Source: Bremia lactucae (lineage: Eukaryota; Oomycota; Peronosporomycetes; Peronosporales; Peronosporaceae). Taken from it: 12,156 nt of DNA. Where the stretch lies: NCBI RefSeq assembly GCF_004359215.1, contig NC_090622.1, positions 1,060,330-1,072,485 of the forward strand, in the 5' to 3' direction. Below the pieces are notes generated by a model. That model saw nothing but the letters and a program-made list of their open reading frames with translations. It ran no database searches and was not told the DNA's origin. This document shows, one piece after another, positions 1-6,835 of the stretch. Every line of letters begins with the position of its first letter. Position 1 is the stretch's first letter. A program made the translations under genes and the position numbers.

Positions 1-363
1 CCTTCGCTCGGACATCAACGAGATCCGAGGTCAGTCGCGAGACTTGACCCTCGAGATCCGCAATACGTCGTTCAGCAGCATGCGACTGAACGGACGAAGG
101 TAAGGCAGCCGCGATTAGGTGGGCGAGATCGCCGCTCCTATCGGGCGCCACCGGCACTAATGGATGCGGGTGGGAATCAACGCTTCCTTGTTGGAAGGTT
201 GCTTGCCCACCGCTCCGTGACGCAAGGGTACCAGATCCTCGTCCAATGGAAAGGTTACCCGAAGAGTTTTGACTCTTGGGAACCGATCGATACCCTACGT
301 ATTGATGTGCCCGGCTTGGTTGCTGCCTATGAAAAGGAGCACCAGCTGAGGCCACTTCGCTAG
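1..363 (+). CDS. Ty3/Gypsy integrase C-terminal tail with chromodomain (partial, 5' end outside window)
   Basis: The frame is open from base 1 to the TAG at 361-363 and has no 5' end here. From the Met codon at 160, 67 residues form a chromodomain: the segment FLVGRLLAHR, then YQILVQWKGYPKSFDSWEP with the aromatic and WKGYP/SWEP core, then DVPGLVAAYEKEH. In chromoviral Ty3/Gypsy elements this domain sits at the integrase C-terminus and is thought to steer the integration complex to chromatin. The 50 or so residues before it are Arg/Pro-rich and I cannot assign them; another frame is also open there, so the true upstream frame is uncertain. The ATG at 160 is internal, not a real start. This is the end of a pol polyprotein whose RT and integrase core lie left of the window. 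The chromodomain call is firm; the family placement is inferred from wording shared with oomycete Gypsy elements. Confidence 0.82.
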   Translation, partial: PSLGHQRDPRSVARLDPRDPQYVVQQHATERTKVRQPRLGGRDRRSYRAPPALMDAGGNQRFLVGRLLAHRSVTQGYQILVQWKGYPKSFDSWEPIDTLRIDVPGLVAAYEKEHQLRPLR

Positions 364-604
364 TCTCAAATGGACTAGCAGAAGTAGCGTAGTGAGAAGA
401 AACAGGGGGTACAGTACCACCCATGATTTCTTTCACACGCAAACGGGCGAAATTAATTCGCTGCGACCGCTGTTTCATCACATCGGAATGTGGTTGAATG
501 CGGCGCAGAAATTCCGCCTCGTATTGGTCGGGCGTTTCATTTGAACGCAACACGACCGGGATCGGGAAAATACGCCCAAGCGATTTTCCCTGAGCCCCCC
601 ATGA
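1..604 (-). other. long antisense open reading frame with coiled-coil-like segment (hypothetical)
   Basis: On the minus strand the frame after the TAA at 605-607 stays open for about 201 codons to the window edge, so its 3' end is not seen. The first ATG is at 478-476. The segment before it, PDQYEAEFLRRIQPHSDVM, is followed by KQRSQRINFARLRVKEIM and looks like ordinary charged helical protein. The middle is a Ser/Gly/Gln-rich stretch opposite the chromodomain. The last 25 visible codons read AERRIADLEGQVSRLTSDL followed by VDVRAK, with heptad-like hydrophobic spacing typical of a coiled coil. The middle part is antisense to a convincing chromodomain, so this may be a chance shadow frame. Alternatively it is an antisense accessory ORF of the retroelement, as known in some plant Tat-lineage elements. 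I do not recognise a family. Confidence 0.28.
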
Positions 605-805
605 TTAAAAGACGCCATAATAGTTATGTGCGTCTACAAGAGCGCGCTCTAGGAGCGACGCTCTTGGCCCGTCTAAACGAGGCCATTTACATGGAGGGAC
701 CCAGTGGCCAGCTTACTCTAGCGGCACACGGCGGTCGCAACGCTGCATGCCATCTGGTGTGCACGACTCCGACTGCGACACGAACCGACCGCCTCAGCGA
801 CCGTG
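364..805 (+). other. spacer between chromodomain stop and RNase H; no firm gene
   Basis: About 440 bp separate the chromodomain stop from the first ATG of the RNase H frame. A plus frame is open over 490-822 but has no recognisable motif. The RNase H frame itself is already open from 722, just after a TAG at 719-721, so the RNase H may have been translated as part of a longer product now broken by a frameshift near 720. A perfect 12-bp palindrome, AGAGCGCGCTCT, lies at 639-650. No promoter or RNA gene is evident. Confidence 0.4.
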
Positions 806-1495
806 ATGAGAGCCGTCATTAACGCCTCTATCCACGGTGGACTCAGTTCTCTCGGACACCTCATGCGAGACTTCGACAGCGATGCGCACCGGACTTCAAG
901 AGGGAGGGTGATGGCGGTGCTCGTGGCCACCCTTCAGGACCTGCTGTCGGAACGCGACCGCGACCGCAAATTTCCACGACCACTCGCGTCGCGTTCCGAC
1001 GTCTTGCTTTTCTTAGATGGAGGATCGAGAGGCAACCCAAGGCCAGGAGGGTCAGGCTCGGTCATTGTGCGACTCGACATCGACACGCACGCCACAGACA
1101 TCTGCTGGGCGTCCAGCATGTCGTATGCGCGAGTCGACACGACAAAAAACACGGCCGAGTACTGGGGGCTCATCCACGGACTACGTCGAGCCGCGGCAGC
1201 TCGCTACAGCCCGTTGCACGTGATCGGAGACAGCAATATGATCATCCGACAGCACCAACGCCACAGGGTACCGAAACAGCCTCGACTGCGACAACTCTAT
1301 CTGAAAGCGAGACGATGCGCGGACGGGCTCGGCATCCGCAGCTGGACGCATCATTACCGCGAGCATAACAAGATGGCCGACCGAGCAGCCAACATCGCGA
1401 TGGACACGGCTCTATCTCAGCAGACGACTGCAGAGGACGGACGTCCAATCATCATGAAACTTGCAGAACACCTGAACAACGACGTTCGACAGTGA
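806..1495 (+). CDS. retrotransposon additional RNase H (aRNH, type I fold)
   Basis: This 229-residue product (ATG at 806; the frame is open from 722) carries a complete RNase H domain in its C-terminal two thirds. The motifs occur in order: LLFLDGGSRGNPRPGGSG with catalytic D71, NTAEYWGLIHGL with E118, VIGDSN with D142, and YREHNKMADRAANIAMD with D192, giving the full DEDD tetrad. The glycine-rich GGSRGNPxPGGSG signature and the REHN-x-x-AD-x-AN end are those of the archaeal/plant-like RNase H class, not of the RNase H fused directly to Ty3/Gypsy RT. Such domains remove RNA from RNA/DNA hybrids during reverse transcription. Lying downstream of a chromodomain integrase, it fits the oomycete Ty3/Gypsy groups reported to have gained an additional RNase H (Chronos and Archon, Ustyantsev et al. 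2017, cited from memory). The N-terminal 60 residues have no recognised domain. A GTG at 803 is another possible start, but expression as part of a polyprotein is more likely. Confidence 0.82.
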   Translation: MRAVINASIHGGLSSLGHLMRDFDSDAHRTSRGRVMAVLVATLQDLLSERDRDRKFPRPLASRSDVLLFLDGGSRGNPRPGGSGSVIVRLDIDTHATDICWASSMSYARVDTTKNTAEYWGLIHGLRRAAAARYSPLHVIGDSNMIIRQHQRHRVPKQPRLRQLYLKARRCADGLGIRSWTHHYREHNKMADRAANIAMDTALSQQTTAEDGRPIIMKLAEHLNNDVRQ

Positions 1496-1723
1496 ATTAC
1501 AACGCGTAAAACAGCGCTGAATGAAGTCACGCTCGTCGCCACGCCAACACGAACAACGCGAGAGCATACACTCGCACTCCGGACCCTCGTGGACCGGAAT
1601 GCTCAGCAGTGACAGCACGATCGACAGAGATCTGCCTTCTGTAGAGCTGCATAGTATATAGGACACTAACACGGCCATAGGGATCTCTAGAAGTATCTCA
1701 ATGTACCTCACCTTCTCACTCAC
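1496..1723 (+). mobile_element. 3' tail of the left Ty3/Gypsy element, possible truncated LTR
   Basis: This stretch follows the RNase H stop directly and has no ORF of note on the plus strand. It contains a TATATA at 1655-1660 within ATAGTATATAGGACAC, which could be an LTR promoter. I see no clear polypurine tract and no second LTR copy in the window, so LTR identity rests on position only. It ends sharply at 1723, where sequence shared with the CR repeat array begins. Confidence 0.4.
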
Positions 1724-2858
1724 TCAGATTCACCGGTTAGGGAAGAGTTCACTGTAAGGTTAAAATGACAAATTGCGGCATGAAAGTGAAGTTTTCAATT
1801 TCTCCTGCGTCACATGGAATACGAGTTACGCAAATGCCAAGAATACGAAGGATGGCAAAGGGAATGTTTTGCTTTCAAAGTGTAATTTCATCTTAATTTT
1901 TTTTCAAGCTGGCTTTGCGATCGATTCATTCTTGTCACGCGGTGGTAACAAAGTCGTCACGTGTGCCGGAAATTCAACTCACAGAAGGGACAGCGAGACA
2001 TAAATGCACAAAAGTGTTTGGGAAGGTGTTTTCTGGCCTCATTGAATGCTGATTCCAAATTTGATGCGCTAAATCACAAACGCAAGAGTGAGAAGACTGC
2101 TAAAGATGAGTGAATTCCGATATTTGAAATTATAAATAAGGTGAATTATGGCTCCCCCCCTTTTCAGTTGGACAGCAAAGTAAGATTCGTAAGTCACAAA
2201 GTGGGCGAAAACTATTCCTTCTTTCTTCAAAGTCTTATCAATTAAATAATATCAAATACGGTCGTGTATAACATCAACCGCTCAACCAGTACTACAAAAA
2301 CAAACGTCACGCCATGTATATAAAGTCTTAAACGGGCATGTACTTGTCTTTTTTTGGCTATTCTAGTAGCGCTTATAAAGACGCCAAGCAAAAAAATACC
2401 CGATGGATTATTGCGGCTCATGAATTTGGGCATGGGAAGCGCGAAAATTGAATCGTGTTATTTATTGACTCGAGGGGCTACAAGGGTGTACGATCAGGGC
2501 AACTAAGAAAAGGTGACTCGGACGGTTGTACCTGAAGAAACGTCCAGACAACTACCTCTGACGTCTGCGTAGCATGGGTTTCAATATAGCAGCCACATGG
2601 ATGCAAAGCTTTTATGCTGCCCGTTAAGCTTATTTTTAGAAGGTACTCAAGAGGCTTAAGGATGAGCGGGCCTCACAGCAGAAAGCCGTGACATCTAAAC
2701 CACTACTGCTGGCAACCTTTTTTGTGTTGTTGAGCGTCATCTCTTTCGGCAAGGATATGAAGAAGACAATTACAACAACATAAAAAAATTCACATCAGCT
2801 TGTTGTAAATTACTTCGTTTCTTTTCATTCTGGATCTTAACTTAACTACATGCAGCCA
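1724..2858 (-). repeat. 3' flank of CR unit A (complete)
   Basis: This is 1135 bp downstream of the unit A gene, repeated in units B, C and D. It is AT-rich, with homopolymer runs that differ between copies. A 63-codon minus frame (2433-2242) is not preserved in the other copies, so I do not call it. On the plus strand, 1960-2170 carries a decayed frame that is intact for 69 codons only in unit C (7697-7488). The distal end, TCAGATTCACCGGTTAG at 1724, abuts retrotransposon sequence. No terminator or RNA gene is recognisable. Confidence 0.75.
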
Positions 2859-4637
2859 TCAAAAGCACCAGTTTGTTATATATGCAACATATAACGGTAC
2901 CTTGGTGGCAGGATTAGCTGGAATAAGTCGAAAATCATCACAAATCTCCTTGTTTGGCACCAAGGCAATGTATCTGCTGCCGTTCGGAAAGAAACTTGCG
3001 TACTTGTCAAGAGCGATGGAGTCGATCGAGTGCTTGTCTGATATCGTGATTTGGATCAATCCAATCGTTTCGGGCTGTCCACCGATATTCAGCTTGGCGA
3101 CACTATCGATGGTCTCCAAACAACAACGAGAGGGATACCAATAATTGCCACTCGAACTCGTCAATCTCTTCATGTACAGATCGCAATCTGTTGCATAGAC
3201 ATAATCGTTGCGGCACAACTTGGCTTCCAATTCAACCGCAACATAAAAGTGCTCGGTCGCTTTCACTTGGTCGTATGCCCTCACTTGCAACCCAATCTTC
3301 TTTCCATCCCTCGCCAGAGTATGCACGTAATTTTTAAAAGCAATGTCCATCACCCCGTCGTCTCCAAGCATGCGGCCCGTCAACCACAGTTTTTCGCAAT
3401 AAGATAAACTCACATTTTCGCAAAGTAGCCTCAACGCATATTCAGAGGTGATTACGCAAATCCAATGTTTGCCCGACATATATTGTTTCAAGTCGCGGTG
3501 ATCGTTTGTCGTCGGAATACCAGTCGTCGGTAAGCAATCAACTTGATTCTCCGGTGCACTCCCATACTGCATGCTCAAAAACTCTGCACCAAGCGATTTG
3601 ACTTGAAGCACCGCTCTGTAAATATAATTACTATACCCGACCTTATCGCTTAAAAAAATTGCTAAAATTCCACCCGAGCAGAAGTATCTCATTTTTATCT
3701 CATGTTCCGTCCACTTACGATGCGCGCCAATAGCATTCAAATCGGATAGCGACCAAAACGGAACAAGACACTTTCTCCTTACAGCGTAATCACCATCCGT
3801 AAAGTTGAACGGTGCTGAGGTGGCCAGCAGCCGGAACCTTGACAGCATCCCGAAGTGCTTCTCAACGTCATCGTAATCAAGCCCGTCCAGACACAATTCA
3901 GCGCCTTTAAAAAGTTGGCGGTGTTTATAAAGATCTTCGAAACACGTGTAGTCCATTTGCCAGCAATTCTTCTTCTCTGTATCCAAATACAACAGAGAAT
4001 AACCGCATTCTTTTTGAAATAATACGATACGTTTCTTTTGAATTAAGGCCATATAAAACGCAAATAGCACAACCAGCGTGCTTGTACCAACGCCAAACGA
4101 ACCCGTCAACACAATGTTATAATTTGCTTTCATTTGGCCCTGAAATATCTTAATGATATCAATCGTTTCCTTTCGAACATAAAACCACTCGGGAAAACCT
4201 GATATGATGCGGCAAATATCGAGAGAAACGCCACCGACCGACCACGTATTAATGTCCAAGCTGTCCCTTATCGACTTTAAAATCTCGTCGTTAATGACAG
4301 TTGATATTCTGAGCTTCTTCAACGTTGGTCCCACAAGCATCTTCCCTATACGCTGCGTCGGCACTACTACAATTACAGCATCTTCTTCGGAGCCACCAAA
4401 CGGTTCAATCGGCGAATCCACTTCCAACGCCTGGTTTCTGTCGTATGCCGCCCGATTCGCGAAGACTATGAATGAGGAAGCGATGACCCACTTCGGAAGA
4501 AGACGCAAGACTTCTGTATACACTGCATATCTAAATTCGATAACATCTGCCTCATTAGACAGCTCTTTCACAAGGTCTATTGGCGTGACCGCGTCGCCTG
4601 CATCATTCACTAACTGAAACCACACTTGTCGCATCAT
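2859..4637 (-). CDS. Crinkler-type (CRN/CR) effector-like protein, P-loop NTPase plus REase-fold tail, copy A
   Basis: The product has 592 residues in an uninterrupted frame. Residues 1-93 form a CRN-type ubiquitin-like header: VWFQLV near the start, FIVFANRAAYD at 56-66 in the place of the canonical LFLAK motif, and AVIVVVP at 87-93 in the place of HVLVVVP. Residues 171-335 look like the CR-family P-loop NTPase: Walker A-like GSFGVGTST (179-187), Walker B-like ELCLDG (247-252), the RLLATSAP strand (269-276), VPFWSLSDL (292-300) and SGGILAIFL (321-329). The Walker A lysine is Thr185. Residues 385-592 resemble the restriction-endonuclease-fold tail: YWYPS, then IDS at 510-512 and QITISDKH at 529-536. 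No signal peptide is evident, as in many CRNs. Known CRNs act inside plant host cells, often in the nucleus; activity here is not shown. ATG ATG at 4637 is the only sensible start because the header begins at once. Confidence 0.85.
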   Translation of the reverse strand: MMRQVWFQLVNDAGDAVTPIDLVKELSNEADVIEFRYAVYTEVLRLLPKWVIASSFIVFANRAAYDRNQALEVDSPIEPFGGSEEDAVIVVVPTQRIGKMLVGPTLKKLRISTVINDEILKSIRDSLDINTWSVGGVSLDICRIISGFPEWFYVRKETIDIIKIFQGQMKANYNIVLTGSFGVGTSTLVVLFAFYMALIQKKRIVLFQKECGYSLLYLDTEKKNCWQMDYTCFEDLYKHRQLFKGAELCLDGLDYDDVEKHFGMLSRFRLLATSAPFNFTDGDYAVRRKCLVPFWSLSDLNAIGAHRKWTEHEIKMRYFCSGGILAIFLSDKVGYSNYIYRAVLQVKSLGAEFLSMQYGSAPENQVDCLPTTGIPTTNDHRDLKQYMSGKHWICVITSEYALRLLCENVSLSYCEKLWLTGRMLGDDGVMDIAFKNYVHTLARDGKKIGLQVRAYDQVKATEHFYVAVELEAKLCRNDYVYATDCDLYMKRLTSSSGNYWYPSRCCLETIDSVAKLNIGGQPETIGLIQITISDKHSIDSIALDKYASFFPNGSRYIALVPNKEICDDFRLIPANPATKVPLYVAYITNWCF

Positions 4638-5097
4638 TTCGTAGCAATTTCAAAAATGAGTTGTTGAAAGGAACTCACCTGAGCTGATGGGTTAAGACAC
4701 ACTTTTTCTTTTGCAACTCGTGAGTGATGGTCACACAATCGTTATATTTTTGAACCTCACATTAAGTCTATTCCAGATTTTGATATCTACACCATCGCCT
4801 TTTCATCATTTTACCAGAATCGGTCCGAAGTAAAGTGGCATGTGGAAACTGATGGACTGTCCAAAGTAAAGTGGCGCGAGGAAACTGATGCTGCTGTTAC
4901 CGCAGAAGAAGAAGAATACGATGAGTCAGTATTGATACGTTACGCGTGACACCTTTTTGGATAGATCTATTATATTTGACTGCAAAATTTTAGACATTTG
5001 TTGTCTCTGAGGTGATCATAACTGATCCCGAATGTGGATAAGTGGTTGTGAAGCTGAATAGGAAGAACGGCTCTAAGCTTTCAATGTTCGATGCTCT
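4638..5097 (-). promoter_or_regulatory. upstream region of CR gene A with candidate oomycete initiator
   Basis: These 460 bp precede gene A and recur before gene D. Reading toward the gene, CTCATTTTTGAAATTG (complement of 4645-4660) ends 7 bases before the ATG. TCATTTT resembles the oomycete initiator (TCATTYY-like) and the AATT stretch the flanking promoter region, but the spacing to the ATG is short. Two direct copies of a 32-bp element lie at 4824-4855 and 4860-4891. The promoter call is inference from position, conservation between copies and this weak motif. Confidence 0.45.
4824..4891 (+). repeat. two 32-bp direct repeats, 36-bp period, upstream of CR gene A
   Basis: The element GTCCRAAGTAAAGTGGC followed by an AYGTGG- or GCGAGG-type spacer and AAACTGATG occurs at 4824-4855 and again at 4860-4891, separated by 4 bp. 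The same pair exists inverted at 8143-8210 upstream of gene D, so it predates the duplication. It could be a tandem regulatory site or a simple slippage duplication. Confidence 0.8.
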
Positions 5098-6304
5098 TCA
5101 GATTCACCGGTTAGAGAAGAGTTCACTGTAAGGTTAAACTGACAAATTGCGGCATTAAAGTGAAGTTTTCAATTTCTCCTGCGTCACATGGAATACGANN
5201 NNNNNNNNNNNNNNNNNNNNNNNNNNNNNNNNNNNNNNNNNNNNNNNNNNNNNNNNNNNNNNNNNNNNNNNNNNNNNNNNNNNNNNNNNNNNNNNNNNNN
5301 NNNNNNNNNNNNNNNNNNNNNNNNNNNNNNNNNNNNNNNNNNNNNNNNNNNNNNNNNNNNNNNNNNNNNNNNNNNNNNNNNNNNNNNNNNNNNNNNNNNN
5401 NNNNNNNNNNNNNNNNNNNNNNNNNNNNNNNNNNNNNNNNNNNNNNNNNNNNNNNNNNNNNNNNNNNNNNNNNNNNNNNNNNNNNNNNNNNNNNNNNNNN
5501 NNNNNNNNNNNNNNNNNNNNNNNNNNNNNNNNNNNNNNNNNNNNNNNNNNNNNNNNNNNNNNNNNNNNNNNNNNNNNNNNNNNNNNNNNNNNNNNNNNNN
5601 NNNNNNNNNNNNNNNNNNNNNNNNNNNNNNNNNNNNNNNNNNNNNNNNNNNNNNNNNNNNNNNNNNNNNNNNNNNNNNNNNNNNNNNNNNNNNNNNNNNN
5701 NNNNNNNNNNNNNNNNNNNNNNNNNNNNNNNNNNNNNNNNNNNNNNNNNNNNNNNNNNNNNNNNNNNNNNNNNNNNNNNNNNNNNNNNNNNNNNNNNNNN
5801 NNNNNNNNNNNNNNNNNNNNNNNNNNNNNNNNNNNNNNNNNNNNNNNNNNNNNNNNNNNNNNNNNNNNNNNNNNNNNNNNNNNNNNNNNNNNNNNNNNNN
5901 NNNNNNNNNNNNNNNNNNNNNNNNNNNNNNNNNNNNNNNNNNNNNNNNNNNNNNNNNNNNNNNNNNNNNNNNNNNNNNNNNNNNNNNNNNNNNNNNNNNN
6001 NNNNNNNNNNNNNNNNNNNNNNNNNNNNNNNNNNNNNNNNNNNNNNNNNNNNNNNNNNNNNNNNNNNNNNNNNNNNNNNNNNNNNNNNNNNNNNNNNNNN
6101 NNNNNNNNNNNNNNNNNNNNNNNNNNNNNNNNNGGACAGCGAAGTAAGATTTGTAAGTCACAAAGTGGGCGAAAACTATTCCTTTTTTCTTCAAGGTCTT
6201 ATTAATTAAATAATATCAAATACGGTCGTGTATAACATCAACCGCTCAACCAGTACTACAAAAATTAACGTCTCGCCATGTATATAAAGTCATAAACGGG
6301 CATG
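5098..6304 (-). repeat. CR unit B: partial 3' flank only, interrupted by an assembly gap
   Basis: Bases 5098-5198 match 1724-1824 and bases 6134-6304 match 2170 to about 2337, both in the same orientation as unit A, so a second minus-oriented unit starts directly behind the upstream region of unit A. It has no visible gene: the sequence flips to plus orientation at 6305-6307 before reaching the coding part. Substitutions relative to unit A are scattered, for example AAATTAACGTCTC at 6261-6273 versus AAACAAACGTCAC in A. Confidence 0.75.
5199..6133. other. assembly gap, 935 N
   Basis: This is a run of 935 undetermined bases. The equivalent interval in unit A (1825-2169) is only 345 bp, so the gap either is over-estimated or hides about 590 bp of additional sequence. 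Open frames running through it are not real. Confidence 0.98.
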
Positions 6305-6487
6305 TACATTGCCTTGGTGCCAAACAAGGAGATTTGTGATGATTTTCGACTTATTCCAGCTAATCCTGCCACCAAGGTACCGTTATATGTTGCATATATA
6401 ACAAACTGGTGCTTTTTATGGCTGCATGTAGGTAAGTTAAGATCCAGAATGAAAAGAAACGAAGTAATTTACAACAAGCTGATGTGA
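6305..6487 (+). pseudogene. CR gene C-terminal fragment (unit C), fused at the inversion point, stop codon lost
   Basis: The frame from YIALVPNKEICDDF to the end of the CR protein (residues 556-592) is present, so only the last 37 of 592 codons survive. The flipped 3' flank of unit B supplies an ATG at 6302-6304 that happens to be in frame. The normal TGA is TTA here, so the frame runs 23 codons further to the TGA at 6485-6487. It lacks the header, NTPase domain and nearly all of the nuclease tail, and is most likely non-functional debris. Its sequence (GCATATATAACAAAC) is closer to copy A than to copy D. Confidence 0.8.
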
Positions 6488-6580
6488 ATTTTTTTATGTT
6501 GTTGTAATTGTCTTCTTCATATCCTTGCCGAAAGAGATGACGCTCAACAACACAAAAAAGGTTGCCAGCAGTACTGGTTT

Positions 6581-6680
6581 NNNNNNNNNNNNNNNNNNNN
6601 NNNNNNNNNNNNNNNNNNNNNNNNNNNNNNNNNNNNNNNNNNNNNNNNNNNNNNNNNNNNNNNNNNNNNNNNNNNNNNNN
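6581..6680. other. assembly gap, 100 N
   Basis: This is exactly 100 undetermined bases, the usual placeholder for a gap of unknown size. It lies between one end of a 148-bp repeat and the integrase fragment. Confidence 0.98.
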
Positions 6681-6834
6681 ACTGCTGGACGGTGCAGGCT
6701 TAATGCGCTGACACTGTTCGCAAGAGCGAATATAGTTGGCCACCCATCTATATAGATGTGGCCACCAAAATTTCTCTGACACTCGTAAGAATGTCTTTTC
6801 ACCGCCCAGATGCCCACTAGATGGCGCATCATGG
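6681..6834 (-). mobile_element. Ty3/Gypsy integrase zinc-binding (HHCC) domain fragment
   Basis: On the minus strand, 51 codons from 6833 to 6681 read without a stop. They contain HDAPSSGHLGGEKT, then KFWWPHLYRW, then CEQCQRIK: an H-x6-H ... C-x2-C zinc finger with 29 residues between the second His and first Cys. This is the N-terminal domain of retroviral-type integrase, which helps multimerise the enzyme on the cDNA ends. Both sides are undetermined bases (N run to the left, n at 6835), so neither its length nor its placement is assured. It is opposite in strand to the two outer retroelement fragments. Confidence 0.85.
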
Positions 6835-6835
6835 N

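Noticed and set aside
639..650. Perfect palindrome AGAGCGCGCTCT as an operator or origin
   Set aside because: A single 12-bp palindrome in degraded retroelement DNA with no supporting context.
490..822. 110-codon plus frame between chromodomain and RNase H
   Set aside because: No recognisable motif. It overlaps the RNase H frame and the antisense frame, and only a broken polyprotein linker seems plausible.
2242..2433. 63-codon minus frame downstream of CR gene A
   Set aside because: The matching region in units C and D stops after about 20 codons, so the frame is not conserved.
4204..4617. 137-codon plus frame opposite CR gene A, also present at 8836-8423 in copy D
   Set aside because: Mirror frame of the CR coding strand; kept in both copies simply because the gene is conserved.
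5160..6209. Open frames of over 300 codons on both strands across the gap
   Set aside because: They consist almost wholly of undetermined bases; no sequence supports them.
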